NCBI GenBank assembly: GCA_963700705.1
Contig: CAVOYQ010000011.1
Span: forward strand, 1 to 64,000
Direction of reading: 5' to 3'
DNA length: 64,000 nt
From: JAHEFT01 sp963700705
Lineage (GTDB): Bacteria; Pseudomonadota; Gammaproteobacteria; Xanthomonadales; SZUA-36
Positions 48,586-58,048 of this stretch are shown here, one piece after another. How positions within the stretch are numbered: position 1 is the stretch's first letter; the number at the start of each line of letters is the position of its first letter. The position numbers and the translations under genes are program-made. The notes beneath the pieces are model-generated. The model did not search any database and was not told the DNA's origin. It saw only the letters and a list, made by a program, of their open reading frames with translations.

Positions 48586-50981
48586 GCCACCTCCACGGAA
48601 ACGGGCGCCACCGCGGGTCCAAACTCGCGGGTGGCGGGGGTTGCGCTGCGCAACCAGGCGCTTCCGGCCGGTACGCGGGCGCTGACCGTGACTTCGAATT
48701 CAGCCTGGGAGCCGCCCTGACTGACCCGGGCCATGACCCCGTGATCCAGCCCCAGGCGGGCAGCGTCTGCCGGGTTCAAGCCGATGAACGCACTGCGCGC
48801 CTGCTCCGTTTGCTGCAGCGGTTCCGAGCGCCGGCACAACATGTCTATGGAGTACATGGGCAATTCACCCGTCCTGTAAAGGGACTTTTCGTAGCCGGGG
48901 ACCGTCAGCGCCGGTTCTTTCGAAGCCGGCCCCGGTTTGTCCCGTTCGGTCAGCAATTCGTTCAAAACGTCTTCGACATTGATTTGATCGAAGCCTTCAA
49001 GCCCCATTTCAGATCCGATCCTGTGCAGGATTTTCCAGCCCGGACGGGACTCTCCCTGCGCTGTTCCGGCCGCTTTGAAGCTGATGACCGAACCATCCAG
49101 GTTGACCATGCTGCCTTCCGACTCCGGTTGCGGCGCCAGCGGCAGAATCACGTCGGAAATTTCACGCAGGGATTCAGACGCATGTGAAACGATGGATATC
49201 ACGTTACCGGCCTGGCGCAACGCGCTCATCGCACGGGCGGGGTTGTCGATATCGAAATCGGGTTCGATTCCCCAGAGCAGGTAACACTGTCTCGGGTTTT
49301 CCAGCATTTGCGCGGCATTCATACCCGTCAGTGCTTCACAGCCGCCCGGGCCGTGGTGCGGTACGGCGCCCGCCAGGCGGCCACCGGCAGCGTTGCCGCC
49401 GTGGGGCAAAAGGTTAAAAGCAGAACCGGTCGCAGCCGCAATATAGGCCGACAGCGAGCGCAGCCACGCGGCGTCGGGATGGCTCATGCCGGACTGTCCC
49501 AGCAGAACCAGGCCGTTTTTGGCTTCCTGTAATCGTGCAGCCAGTGCGTTGTGGTTTTCCGCGCTTTCAGCGCCATCCAGCACGCCACGCAGGTATGCGG
49601 GCGCGGGCTTGCCGCTGGTTTTCTCGACCGCAGAGGCCAACCCGGCCAATTCGCCGACCATGTGCTGGGGTGCAATAAAGGCGTTCAGGCTGGTGTCAAA
49701 AGTGAATTCCCAGTCAATGGGATTAATGCAGGAAATCCTGGCGCCGTTTCTCCAGGCTTTCCGGATGCGATGACCGACCAGGGGCGCTTCTTCCCGCGGG
49801 TTGGTTCCTACCAGGAGCACCACGTCGCTGTGTTCGATCTCGGCGATTTTCTTCTGAAAAGGCGCCGGGACGGAACCTGGCAGGTCGTCGGAAAAATCCT
49901 GTTCGCGCAGGCGATGATCGATGTTTCCGCACTCCAGGCGGCGCAGCAGGCGCTGGGCCAGGAAGTATTCTTCCAATGTCGCCGATGGCGACATCAGAAA
50001 ACCGAGTTGGTCCGGGCCATGGCTCTGGATGTTTTGTTTCAATATCCGGGTCACGGTTTCAGCGGCCTCATGCCAGGAAACGGTCTTCCATTCGCCGTCT
50101 TCTTTCACCTGCGGCTCGGTAACCCGGTCGTCCGTGTACAAACCGACGTGACTGAACCGGTCACGATCACTCATCCAGCTTTCGTTGGTCGCTTCGTTGT
50201 CACGCGGAACGCTGCGCAGCACCCGGCCCCTGCGAACATGGTGGAAAAGGCTGGAACCCACACCGTCATGAACCGCCACGGATGGCCTGGCGACCAGTTC
50301 CCATGCCCTGGCTGCAAACCGGAAAGGTTTGTTTGTGAGCGCGCCAACCGGGCATATGTCTATGATATTGCCGGATAATTCAGAGTTGATGCTGTTTTGC
50401 ACGCAGGTGCCGATTTCAACGCGGTCACCACGGCCGGCTCCACCCATTTCGCTGGTGCCGGCTATTTCCTCGAGGAAACGGACGCAACGCGTGCAGTGGA
50501 TGCAACGGGTCATTTCAGTCTGCACCAGCGGACCGACATCCTTGTCCTTGACGACGCGCTTGCGCTCGGTGAAACGGGAAACCGAACGGCCATAGCCCAT
50601 GGCCTGGTCCTGGAGTTCACACTCACCGCCCTGGTCGCAGATCGGGCAATCCAGCGGATGATTGATCAGCAGGAATTCCATCACGCCGTGCTGGGCGTCC
50701 GTCGCCCGGCGTGAATCGGTGTAGACTTTCATGCCTTCCATCACCGGGGTCGCACAGGCCGGCATGGGCTTGGGCATTTTTTCCACGTCCACCAGGCACA
50801 TGCGGCAATTGGCCGCGATACTCAGCTTCGGGTGGTAGCAAAAACGGGGAATCTCGATACCTGCCTTGTCCGTCGCCTCGATAATCATCGAACCTTTCGG
50901 CGCCTTGAGCGGAATACCGTTAACCTCGATATTGACCATGTCCACGGCTTGTTCTGCGGCTTGTACTTCTTTGGCACTCAT
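48582..50981 (-). CDS. nuoG: NADH-quinone oxidoreductase subunit G
   Basis: The 799-residue subunit starts MSAKEVQAAEQAVDMVNIEV at ATG 50981 (the open frame continues further upstream inside nuoF). It has the [2Fe-2S] motif CYHPKLSIAANCRMC, the histidine-ligated cluster in HPLDCPICDQGGECELQD, and CIHCTRCVRFLEEIAGTSEM. The extra N7 cluster cysteines known from the E. coli subunit are absent after GALTNKPF, as in mitochondrial-type homologues. The C-terminal molybdopterin-like domain is present. It overlaps nuoF and nuoH by four bases each. Confidence 0.96.
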   Translation of the reverse strand: MSAKEVQAAEQAVDMVNIEVNGIPLKAPKGSMIIEATDKAGIEIPRFCYHPKLSIAANCRMCLVDVEKMPKPMPACATPVMEGMKVYTDSRRATDAQHGVMEFLLINHPLDCPICDQGGECELQDQAMGYGRSVSRFTERKRVVKDKDVGPLVQTEMTRCIHCTRCVRFLEEIAGTSEMGGAGRGDRVEIGTCVQNSINSELSGNIIDICPVGALTNKPFRFAARAWELVARPSVAVHDGVGSSLFHHVRRGRVLRSVPRDNEATNESWMSDRDRFSHVGLYTDDRVTEPQVKEDGEWKTVSWHEAAETVTRILKQNIQSHGPDQLGFLMSPSATLEEYFLAQRLLRRLECGNIDHRLREQDFSDDLPGSVPAPFQKKIAEIEHSDVVLLVGTNPREEAPLVGHRIRKAWRNGARISCINPIDWEFTFDTSLNAFIAPQHMVGELAGLASAVEKTSGKPAPAYLRGVLDGAESAENHNALAARLQEAKNGLVLLGQSGMSHPDAAWLRSLSAYIAAATGSAFNLLPHGGNAAGGRLAGAVPHHGPGGCEALTGMNAAQMLENPRQCYLLWGIEPDFDIDNPARAMSALRQAGNVISIVSHASESLREISDVILPLAPQPESEGSMVNLDGSVISFKAAGTAQGESRPGWKILHRIGSEMGLEGFDQINVEDVLNELLTERDKPGPASKEPALTVPGYEKSLYRTGELPMYSIDMLCRRSEPLQQTEQARSAFIGLNPADAARLGLDHGVMARVSQGGSQAEFEVTVSARVPAGSAWLRSATPATREFGPAVAPVSVEVA

Positions 50982-52273
50982 GCGGCCAGCCCCTGTCGCC
51001 CCTCGACCATCGAGCGGCCGTTCTTGATGTAAAATTCGAATTCGTCCCAGTAATGCCGCAGGAATCCCTGCACCGGCCAGGCCGCTGCTTCGCCGAAAGC
51101 ACAGATCGTGTGGCCTTCGATTTGCCCGGCGGCCGACTTCAGCAATTCGAGGTCGCCCTCCCGGCCCTGGCCGGCGACGATCCGCTTCAGCATCCGGTGC
51201 ATCCACCCGGTGCCCTCACGGCACGGCGTGCACTGGCCGCAGGATTCCATGTGGTAGAACTGTGCAATGCGCTCGCAGGCCTTGACCATGCAGGTGGTGT
51301 CGTCCATCACGATCACGGCGCCGGAGCCCAGGCCGGATCCGGCCTTGCTCAGTGAATCAAAATCCATGTCGCAGCCCATGATCACGTCGGCCGGCAGCAC
51401 CGGCATGGACGATCCACCCGGAATGACGGCTTTCAGCTGACGCCCGGGCCGCATGCCACCGGCCATTTCCAGCAGTGCGGAAAACGGCGTTCCCAGCGGA
51501 ACTTCGAAATTTCCCGGGTTGGCCACGTGCCCGGAAACCGAGAAACATTTTGGACCGCCGTTGTTCGGCCGGCCGATTTTCAGAAACCAGTCCGCGCCAT
51601 TGCGCATGATGGCAGGCACCGAAGCCAGGGTTTCGGTGTTGTTGATGGTGCTGGGTTTGCCGTACAGGCCAAAATTGGCCGGGAACGGCGGCTTGAAACG
51701 CGGTTGGCCTTTTTTGCCTTCGAGCGATTCCATCAGCGCCGTTTCTTCACCGCAGATGTAGGCACCGGCGCCGAGGGCCGTGTGAATGTCCATCGTCACG
51801 CCGGAACCCATGATGTTCTCGCCCAGCAAGCCCGCCTCGTAGGCTTCTTTCAGCGCCTGCTCGAAACGTTCAAAGGGCTCGTGGTGAAATTCGCCGCGCA
51901 GGTAGTTGTACCCGACCGTCGCGCCCATCGCGTAACCCGCAATGGCCATGCCTTCGATGACCGCATGTGGATTGAATCGCAGGATATCCCGGTCATGGCA
52001 GGTCCCCGGCTCGGATTCATCCGAATTGCACAGTATGTATTTCTGCACCGGCGCTGACCGCGGCATGAAACTCCACTTCAGGCCGGTCGGGAACCCGGCG
52101 CCGCCACGGCCGCGCAAGGCGGATTCCTTGATCGTGTTGATGATGTCTTCCTGCGGGGTTTTTTCCTCCAGGATCTTGCGCCAGGCCTTGTAGCCATCGA
52201 CCGAGAGGTAGGTATCCATCGACCAGGGCTGGTCGGCATGAAGCGTGGTGAATACGACGTTGTGTTCAGCCAT
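50978..52273 (-). CDS. nuoF: NADH-quinone oxidoreductase subunit F
   Basis: The 431-residue flavoprotein has the NADH-binding glycine loop GRGGAGFPTGLKWSF, the FMN site YICGEETALMESLEGKKGQP and the [4Fe-4S] motif SCGQCTPCREG with the fourth cysteine in HTICAFGEAAAWPV. It oxidises NADH in the cytoplasm and passes electrons to NuoG and NuoE. It lies 6 bp after nuoE. The gene is intact. Confidence 0.98.
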   Translation of the reverse strand: MAEHNVVFTTLHADQPWSMDTYLSVDGYKAWRKILEEKTPQEDIINTIKESALRGRGGAGFPTGLKWSFMPRSAPVQKYILCNSDESEPGTCHDRDILRFNPHAVIEGMAIAGYAMGATVGYNYLRGEFHHEPFERFEQALKEAYEAGLLGENIMGSGVTMDIHTALGAGAYICGEETALMESLEGKKGQPRFKPPFPANFGLYGKPSTINNTETLASVPAIMRNGADWFLKIGRPNNGGPKCFSVSGHVANPGNFEVPLGTPFSALLEMAGGMRPGRQLKAVIPGGSSMPVLPADVIMGCDMDFDSLSKAGSGLGSGAVIVMDDTTCMVKACERIAQFYHMESCGQCTPCREGTGWMHRMLKRIVAGQGREGDLELLKSAAGQIEGHTICAFGEAAAWPVQGFLRHYWDEFEFYIKNGRSMVEGRQGLAA

Positions 52274-52279
52274 GTCGAT

Positions 52280-52807
52280 TTACTCCAGCCCGTCCAGGAT
52301 GGCGTCCAGTTTCTGCAAGTCGAGTTTTTCGTGGTAATGCCCGTCCACCACCGCCATCGGCGCGCCGCAGCAACCGGCCAGGCATTCCTCTTCCCGAACC
52401 AGCGTGATACGCCCGTCGCCGGTCGTCCCGCCCAGGCTGACGCCGAGCTTCTTTTCCGCATGGCTGACGATTTCTTCAGCGCCGTTCAGCCAGCAGGAAA
52501 TGTTGGTGCAGATATTGACTTTGTGCCTTCCGACCGGTTCGGTGAAAAACATCGAATAGAAAGACACCACTTCATGCGCCCAGACCGGCGGCAAATCCAG
52601 GTAATCGGCGACGGCTTCGGTCAGGTCACGGGTGATCCAGCCACCGTTCTGTTCCTGCGCAGCGATCAGCGACTGGATCAGCGCCGAGCGCTTCTTGTCT
52701 TCCGGAAATTTGGCGACCCAGTGATCAATGGTCTTCCGGGTTTTTTCGGTCAGCATGGCAACACCGTTGTCAGTAGCTTCGGTTTTCGTTTCGGTCCGGG
52801 AAGCCAT
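52280..52807 (-). CDS. nuoE: NADH-quinone oxidoreductase subunit E
   Basis: The 175-residue thioredoxin-like subunit has the [2Fe-2S] ligands in CTNISCWLNG and ECLAGCCGAPMAVVDGHYH. Its start is fused to the end of nuoD: ATG 52807-52805 shares one base with the nuoD stop TGA (52809-52807). ATG 52754, with the sequence MLTEKTRKTIDHW, is an alternative shorter start. Confidence 0.96.
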   Translation of the reverse strand: MASRTETKTEATDNGVAMLTEKTRKTIDHWVAKFPEDKKRSALIQSLIAAQEQNGGWITRDLTEAVADYLDLPPVWAHEVVSFYSMFFTEPVGRHKVNICTNISCWLNGAEEIVSHAEKKLGVSLGGTTGDGRITLVREEECLAGCCGAPMAVVDGHYHEKLDLQKLDAILDGLE

Positions 52808-54059
52808 CAGCGGTCAACCTCTCCGAACACCAGGTCGAGGGTGCTGATGATGGCCACGGTATCCGCCAGCATGTGCCCCGGGCCATTTCATTGATGCCGG
52901 ACAGGTGGGCAAAACCGGGCGCGCGGAAATGCGCCCTGAACGGCTTGTTCGCGCCGTCCGAAACCAGGTAGCAGCCGAATTCGCCCTTCGGCGCCTCGAC
53001 CGCCGCGTACGTTTCGCCCTCGGGAACGCAATAACCCTCGGTGAACAGTTTGAAGTGATGGATCAGGGCTTCCATGTCATCCTTCATTTCTTCGCGTTCG
53101 GGCGGGATGACTTTGAAATTCTTGAGCATGACGTTGCCCGGGTTTTTTTTCAGCCAGTCCACGCATTGCAGGATGATTTTCGCCGATTGCCGCATTTCCT
53201 CGACCCGCACCAGGTAACGGTCGTAACAATCCCCGCCGACGCCGACCGGAATATCGAAGTCGACCTGGTCGTACATGGCGTAGGGCTGCTTCTTGCGCAG
53301 GTCCCATTCGACCCCTGAGCCGCGCAGCATGACCCCGCTGCAACCCATTTGCAGCGCTTTCTCCGGCGACACCACGCCGATGCCGACCGTACGCTGTTTC
53401 CAGATCCGGTTGTTGGTCAGCAGGGTTTCGTATTCATCGATCTTGTCCGGCACATCTTTGGCGAACGCCTCGATGAAATCGAGCAGAGAGCCTTCGCGCC
53501 ACTCGTTCCGGCGCTTCAGGCTCTTGCCCTTGGTCCAGCGGGTTTCCGTGTAGGCCGGCATCGTTTCCGGCAGATCGCGGTACACCCCGCCCGGCCGGTA
53601 ATAAGCGGCATGCATGCGCGCGCCGGACACCGCTTCGTACATGTCCATGACCATTTCGCGTTCGCGAAACGCATAGAGGAAAACCGTCATCGCACCGAGG
53701 TCAATACCGCAGGAGGCGATCCACAGCAGGTGGTTGGAAAACCGGGTGATCTCGTCGAACATCGTGCGAATCCACTGCGCACGCAGAGGTGGTTCGATTC
53801 CGAGCAGTTGTTCAATGGCGCGAACGTAGGCATGCTCGTTGCACATCATCGACATGTAGTCGAGACGGTCCAGGTAGCCGATGGACTGGTTGAAAGGCTT
53901 GCTTTCAGCGAGTTTTTCCGTTGCCCGATGGAGCAGTCCCACGTGCGGGTCGGCCCGGACCACGGTTTCCCCATCCATCTCCAGTATCAGGCGCAACACG
54001 CCGTGTGCCGCCGGATGCTGGGGGCCGAAATTCATCGTGTAGTTGCGTATTTCAGCCAT
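52807..54059 (-). CDS. nuoD: NADH-quinone oxidoreductase subunit D (frameshifted near 3' end)
   Basis: Start ATG 54059 (MAEIRNYTMNFGPQHPAAHG) lies one base after the nuoC stop; the frame also runs upstream in nuoC. Conserved features are LHRATEKLAESKPF, YLDRLDYMSMMCNEHAYV and the quinone-site region. At about 52870-52880 the frame is lost after INEMARG; shifting it yields HMLADTVAIISTLDLVFGEV and stop TGA at 52809-52807, the expected C-terminus. This break corresponds to one missing base, the only deletion type found. Length then is about 417 residues, normal. Confidence 0.93.
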
Positions 54060-54060
54060 C

Positions 54061-54832
54061 TCAGTCTTCCCGCCCGCCGGCTGCCGTGGTTTTCGCGGCG
54101 CCTGTATCAGCCGCGGCTTCAGCAGCCTGGTCATATTCATCGGTTACGTAGCGCGAGTCGTGCCTCAGGACGCGCGGAACGCCGACCCGCGATTCGATTT
54201 CAACCGGTTCATAAACGACGCGCTTTTTCTCACTGTCATAGCGAACCGCAACGTTGCCGATCAACGGGAAATCCTTGCGGAAAGGATGGCCGGTAAAACC
54301 GTAATCCGTCAGGATCCGGCGCAGGTCGGGGTGCCCTTCGAAAACGATTCCGAACAGGTCAAATGCCTCCCGCTCATACCAATTGGCCGAACTCCATATT
54401 TCGACCAGCGAGGGCACGATCGGCATGCCTTCATCGGGTGCGAAACAGCGAATTCTCAGCCGACGGTTATGCTTGAATGAAAGGAGGTGCACGACCACGC
54501 CAAAACGCCGCTTCATGCCTTCGTCCCGTGGCCTGTCGGCCCAATCGAAACGGCCCGAACCCAGGCCTTCGACACCTCTGCTGAAGCCCTCGGAAGAGGC
54601 GCCTTCGGTGTCCCATTCAGACTGGCCGTAACTGAGATAGTCGACGCCGCACAAGTCGGTCAGCTGTTCAAAGTGGAATTCGATCTTCATCCCTGAGAAC
54701 CCTGCAGACTTCCAGCCAGGAATGGGTGTCCACCTCCATCGTCAGGATGCCGTGCAGGGATTCACCGAGCGCCACCCGGTTTTCGAATCGGGTGGCTAAC
54801 CGTTCCGCAAAGGTTTTTTCTGCTTCGTTCAT
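54061..54832 (-). CDS. nuoC: NADH-quinone oxidoreductase subunit C (frameshifted near 5' end)
   Basis: The N-terminal frame, from ATG 54832, reads MNEAEKTFAERLATRFENRV and HSWLEVCRVLRDED. After one extra base at about 54675-54690 it continues EFHFEQLTDLCGVDYLSYGQ. The rest carries FGIVFEGHPDLRRILTDYGF and GHPFRKDFPLIG, the NuoC signature. The C-terminal tail ends in an Ala-rich stretch. A shorter start at ATG 54690 would leave out the N-terminal helices. It follows nuoB by four bases. Confidence 0.92.
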
Positions 54833-54836
54833 ACCG

Positions 54837-55370
54837 CTACCTTGCGATCGTGGTTTCGCGGCGAATTTTCGCCTGCAACTGGAGAATGCCGTAAATCAAT
54901 GCTTCGGCTGTCGGCGGACAGCCCGGTATGTACACGTCGACAGGAACCACCCGGTCGCATCCCCGGGTAACCGAGTACGCATAGTGATAGTAACCGCCGC
55001 CGTTGGCGCAGGAACCCATCGAGATCACCCATTTCGGATTGGGCATCTGGTCGTAGACTTTTCGAAACGCCGGCGCCATCTTGTTGGTGAGCGTGCCGGC
55101 CACGATCATTACGTCTGACTGCCTGGGGCTGGGGCGGAAGATCACACCAAAACGGTCCAGGTCGTAACGGGACGCTCCCGCCTGCATCATTTCGACGGCG
55201 CAGCAGGCCAGTCCAAACGTCATCGGCCACATCGATCCGGTGCGGGCCCAGTTGAGCAGCGCATCCAGGCTGGTGGTGACCATGCCGCGATCCAGCAGGG
55301 GGTTGGCGTCGGCGTTCGGACGAAGAATATCGTCAACCGAGTCCAACGGGACGGGATTGTTCATTCCCAT
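54837..55370 (-). CDS. nuoB: NADH-quinone oxidoreductase subunit B
   Basis: The 177-residue subunit has the N2 [4Fe-4S] ligands: FGLACCAVEMM (tandem cysteines), SMGSCANGGGYYHYA and VPVDVYIPGCPPTAEALIYG. It reduces quinone. It overlaps the nuoA end by about 10 bases, a normal coupling, and is intact. Confidence 0.98.
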   Translation of the reverse strand: MGMNNPVPLDSVDDILRPNADANPLLDRGMVTTSLDALLNWARTGSMWPMTFGLACCAVEMMQAGASRYDLDRFGVIFRPSPRQSDVMIVAGTLTNKMAPAFRKVYDQMPNPKWVISMGSCANGGGYYHYAYSVTRGCDRVVPVDVYIPGCPPTAEALIYGILQLQAKIRRETTIAR

Positions 55371-55729
55371 TCCAGTGCTCCTTTTTTCCAGACGAAAAAG
55401 AACCCGATGATGAGTTCCACGACAAATACGACCATGGCCATGAGGCCGAATACTCCGAGGTCGTCCAGCACCAGCGCCCAGGGAATCAGGAACGCAATTT
55501 CAAGATCAAAAATGATGAACAGGATGGCGACCAGGTAGTATCGGACGTCGAATTTTGAGCGGGCGTCCTCGAAAGCTTCGAAGCCGCATTCATAGGGAGA
55601 AGATTTTTCGCTATCGGGCTTGGCGTGGTCGAGTAACTTACCCAGAATTCCGCCCGTGGCGAGGAGAACGATACCCAGTGCGATAGATATCGCGAGAAAG
55701 ATCAGAACCGGAAAATATTCTGCGAGCAT
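55361..55729 (-). CDS. nuoA: NADH-quinone oxidoreductase subunit A
   Basis: The 122-residue membrane subunit has three helices, from MLAEYFPVLIFLAISIALGI, and the conserved loop KSSPYECGFEAFEDARSKFD followed by YYLVAILFIIFDLEIAFLIP. An upstream in-frame start at 55762 exists, but ATG 55729 fits the family. It opens the nuo operon, 49 bp after tRNA-Leu. Confidence 0.97.
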   Translation of the reverse strand: MLAEYFPVLIFLAISIALGIVLLATGGILGKLLDHAKPDSEKSSPYECGFEAFEDARSKFDVRYYLVAILFIIFDLEIAFLIPWALVLDDLGVFGLMAMVVFVVELIIGFFFVWKKGALEWE

Positions 55730-55778
55730 GCTCGTCTCTCTTTTTGGCCGGTGATCTGTCACCGGTTTTTATTAAATA

Positions 55779-55863
55779 TGGTGCCCAAGGCCGGACTCGA
55801 ACCGGCACGGCTGTCGCCACTACCCCCTCAAGATAGCGTGTCTACCAATTCCACCACTTGGGC
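55779..55863 (-). tRNA. tRNA-Leu (GAG)
   Basis: An 85-base minus-strand class II tRNA with acceptor stem GCCCAAG/CTTGGGC, encoded CCA, anticodon loop TTGAGGG (anticodon GAG), a variable arm with stem GGC/GCC, and T-stem GCCGG/CCGGC. It lies between secG (7 bp) and nuoA, the usual gammaproteobacterial arrangement. Confidence 0.95.
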
Positions 55864-55870
55864 CCGTACT

Positions 55871-56350
55871 TCACCCGGACTCTTTATCGCCCTTGTCCGA
55901 CCCGGAACTATCTTCACCGTCTTCCACCGGGGCAGCCTCTTCGGTAATGGCATTCGCTGCCGGCTCCGGTACCACGTCACCGGCGGCGTCGAAAGCAGGC
56001 ACATCGGTGACCAGGGGTTCATCCGAAGTGACGGATACTTCTCCGCCCGGTTCGGTCACTTCAACAACGGGGGCTACCTGCGCTGAACCGATAACTCCGA
56101 GATCCTCTTCAGGCGTAGCAACGACCCTGGAAATCATAACGGCCATGGTCAGGCTGATGGCGCAGAACAGGGTTGCCAACACCCATGTCGAGCGGGTGAG
56201 GAAGTTTCCGGCGCCCCTGGCGCCAAATACCGTGCCGGAAGCGCCGCTGCCAAATGCAGCGCCGGCAGTGGCACCCTGCCCTTTCTGGACCAGAACGAAG
56301 GCTACCAGCGCAATGGCTATAAGCACATGAAATATATTTAATACTTGCAT
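55871..56350 (-). CDS. secG: Protein translocase subunit SecG
   Basis: The 159-residue protein has two membrane helices (about residues 4-22 and 53-73) separated by the SecG loop LVQKGQGATAGAAFGSGASG and NFLTRSTWVLATLFC. It assists SecYEG. The acidic, proline- and glutamate-rich C-terminal tail (residues about 85-159) is longer than in E. coli (110 residues). It lies 24 bp after tpiA. Confidence 0.96.
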   Translation of the reverse strand: MQVLNIFHVLIAIALVAFVLVQKGQGATAGAAFGSGASGTVFGARGAGNFLTRSTWVLATLFCAISLTMAVMISRVVATPEEDLGVIGSAQVAPVVEVTEPGGEVSVTSDEPLVTDVPAFDAAGDVVPEPAANAITEEAAPVEDGEDSSGSDKGDKESG

Positions 56351-56374
56351 AAAAAAATCCGATTCTCAGGGAAA

Positions 56375-57127
56375 TCAGGCGACGGCGTTGCGAATGGCGA
56401 GGAAATCCCCGACCTTAAGCGAGGCTCCTCCCACGAGCCCGCCATCGATATCATCCCGGGCAAATAATTCGGCGGCATTGGATCCATTCACGCTGCCACC
56501 GTACAAGATTCGTAATTGACCGGCGATTATATCATCCTGAGAAACAAATTTGTCACGTATGAATGCATGAACTGCCTGGGCCTGGTCCGGAGACGCCGTC
56601 TTGCCGGTTCCAATCGCCCATACCGGTTCATAAGCCACGACCGCGCGCGCGAACCCCCCGATGCCGCAACGGCCCAGCACGGCATTGATTTGCCGGTCCA
56701 CGACCGATTCCGTCTCGCCGCGTTCGCGCTCTTCCAGCGTCTCTCCCACGCAAAGAACCGGTTCAAGCCCCGCAGCCAGTGCGGCCTCGAAGCGTGCCGC
56801 TACGTCATCATCCGATTCGCCGTAAATCGTGCGCCGCTCGGAATGTCCGACCAATACATAACGGCACCCGAAATCCAGCAGCATGCCGGCGGATACTTCA
56901 CCCGTGTGCGCACCCTGCGCCACCGGGTTCAGGGTTTGCGCGCCCCAGGAAATTGAACTGCCCTTCAACATCGCCTGCGCGTCGCACAGATAGGGAAACG
57001 GCGGGAAGACCGCCATATCGGTTCCGTTTTCATTTCCGGTGCCCGCCAGCAACCCCGCGAGGAGTTCTTTCACCATCGCGCGTGAACCGTGCATTTTCCA
57101 ATTTCCAGCGACCAGGATTCTGCGCAT
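56375..57127 (-). CDS. tpiA: Triose-phosphate isomerase
   Basis: The 250-residue TIM barrel has the N-terminal NWKMHGS with the catalytic lysine, GHSERRTIYGESDDDV with the catalytic histidine, the catalytic glutamate in VAYEPVWAIGTGKTASPDQA, and phosphate loop GGSVNGSNAAEL. It interconverts dihydroxyacetone phosphate and glyceraldehyde 3-phosphate. A ribosome-binding site GAAGGAAA precedes ATG. It is the first gene of the tpiA-secG-nuo transcript. Confidence 0.98.
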   Translation of the reverse strand: MRRILVAGNWKMHGSRAMVKELLAGLLAGTGNENGTDMAVFPPFPYLCDAQAMLKGSSISWGAQTLNPVAQGAHTGEVSAGMLLDFGCRYVLVGHSERRTIYGESDDDVAARFEAALAAGLEPVLCVGETLEERERGETESVVDRQINAVLGRCGIGGFARAVVAYEPVWAIGTGKTASPDQAQAVHAFIRDKFVSQDDIIAGQLRILYGGSVNGSNAAELFARDDIDGGLVGGASLKVGDFLAIRNAVA

Positions 57128-57161
57128 GAACTTTCCTTCAGGCTATGTGTAAACGGGCGCT

Positions 57162-57190
57162 AGAATAACCATGCACCGGCAAGATCACAA
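57162..57190 (-). promoter_or_regulatory. Predicted sigma70-type promoter for tpiA-secG-nuo
   Basis: On the minus strand TTGTGA (57190-57185) and TATTCT (57167-57162) are spaced by 17 bases. The expected start is about 25-30 bases before the tpiA ATG. Confidence 0.6.
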
Positions 57191-57255
57191 GGAGCGAAGT
57201 TGCGAAATTTGATTCCGGTCATGCAGAGAGGAATCAATTCCACGCCGGAAACGCC

Positions 57256-58048
57256 TCAAGGTTTGTTGAGATGAACGAAAAAACCGATTTCTTCCGCCGT
57301 TTGCCTGCCGATCTTGCATTGGTCCAGTGAATCCGCCATCACCGATGAAAACGAATTGATGGGAATTCGCACGCCCATGATCTCGGCCCGCTGCTGCGGA
57401 AACAGCGGCCTGCGGTCCGGATCGGCATAACCTTCCGGGAAAATGGGTTCCCCGCTGGTGAGAACGTATTTATCGGAAGCGCCCAGCACGTGCAGCAATT
57501 CGTGGGTGAAGACGATCAGGTTGGTTGCGTTCGATCGATTCCAGCGCGTAGGCCTTGACCAGGCCGTAACGTCCCTTGCGCATCCCCACGGAAATCCCCA
57601 CTTCACGCTCCCCGCCAAGGCCGTGGTAAAGCACGAACATCTGGATATCCGGCGAGACCAGGTCGTCTTCCCAGTCCATCATCCAGGCCCACCAGCGCAT
57701 TTTCAGGCTCCACCAGCCGATCGCGGCCGGTTCAAACTGGCCCGGAACAGGCGGCGGAAGTTCAACACCGGGTGTGGCGACCTGGAAGCGAAAAGCCGGA
57801 GTAACGGTGAAACCGTAAGGCCGGGACTGCTCGCTCATGAAGCGGTTTACTTCCTCGAAAGCCGAGAAGTCCAGCTGCTCCACGAATTGCCGGGTGGCCG
57901 GGTTTTCGTCCGCGATGATCGGATAAATCGTTACCAGAATCGGCCGCTCCCAGGCGGCCATGCGTTTTTCCGTCATCCACGTACTGATCACGATGACGAA
58001 CAGCACGCTGAGCAGGATCACGACCCGCATTAGCTTGAAGACATTCAA
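57256..58048 (-). CDS. Membrane-anchored zincin-like metallopeptidase candidate (frameshifted)
   Basis: An N-terminal membrane anchor (LMRVVILLSVLFVIVISTWM) leads to a domain with conserved aromatics (WWSLKMRWWAWMMDWEDDLV). One base shifted at about 57528-57540, the C-terminal part has HELLHVLGASDKY, a zinc-binding HExxH with a downstream aspartate, and ends FFVHLNKP. The joined length is about 263 residues. I recognise only the zincin motif; the substrate and family name are unknown. It is four bases from pmbA on the same strand (overlapping ends), suggesting co-transcription. Confidence 0.65.
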
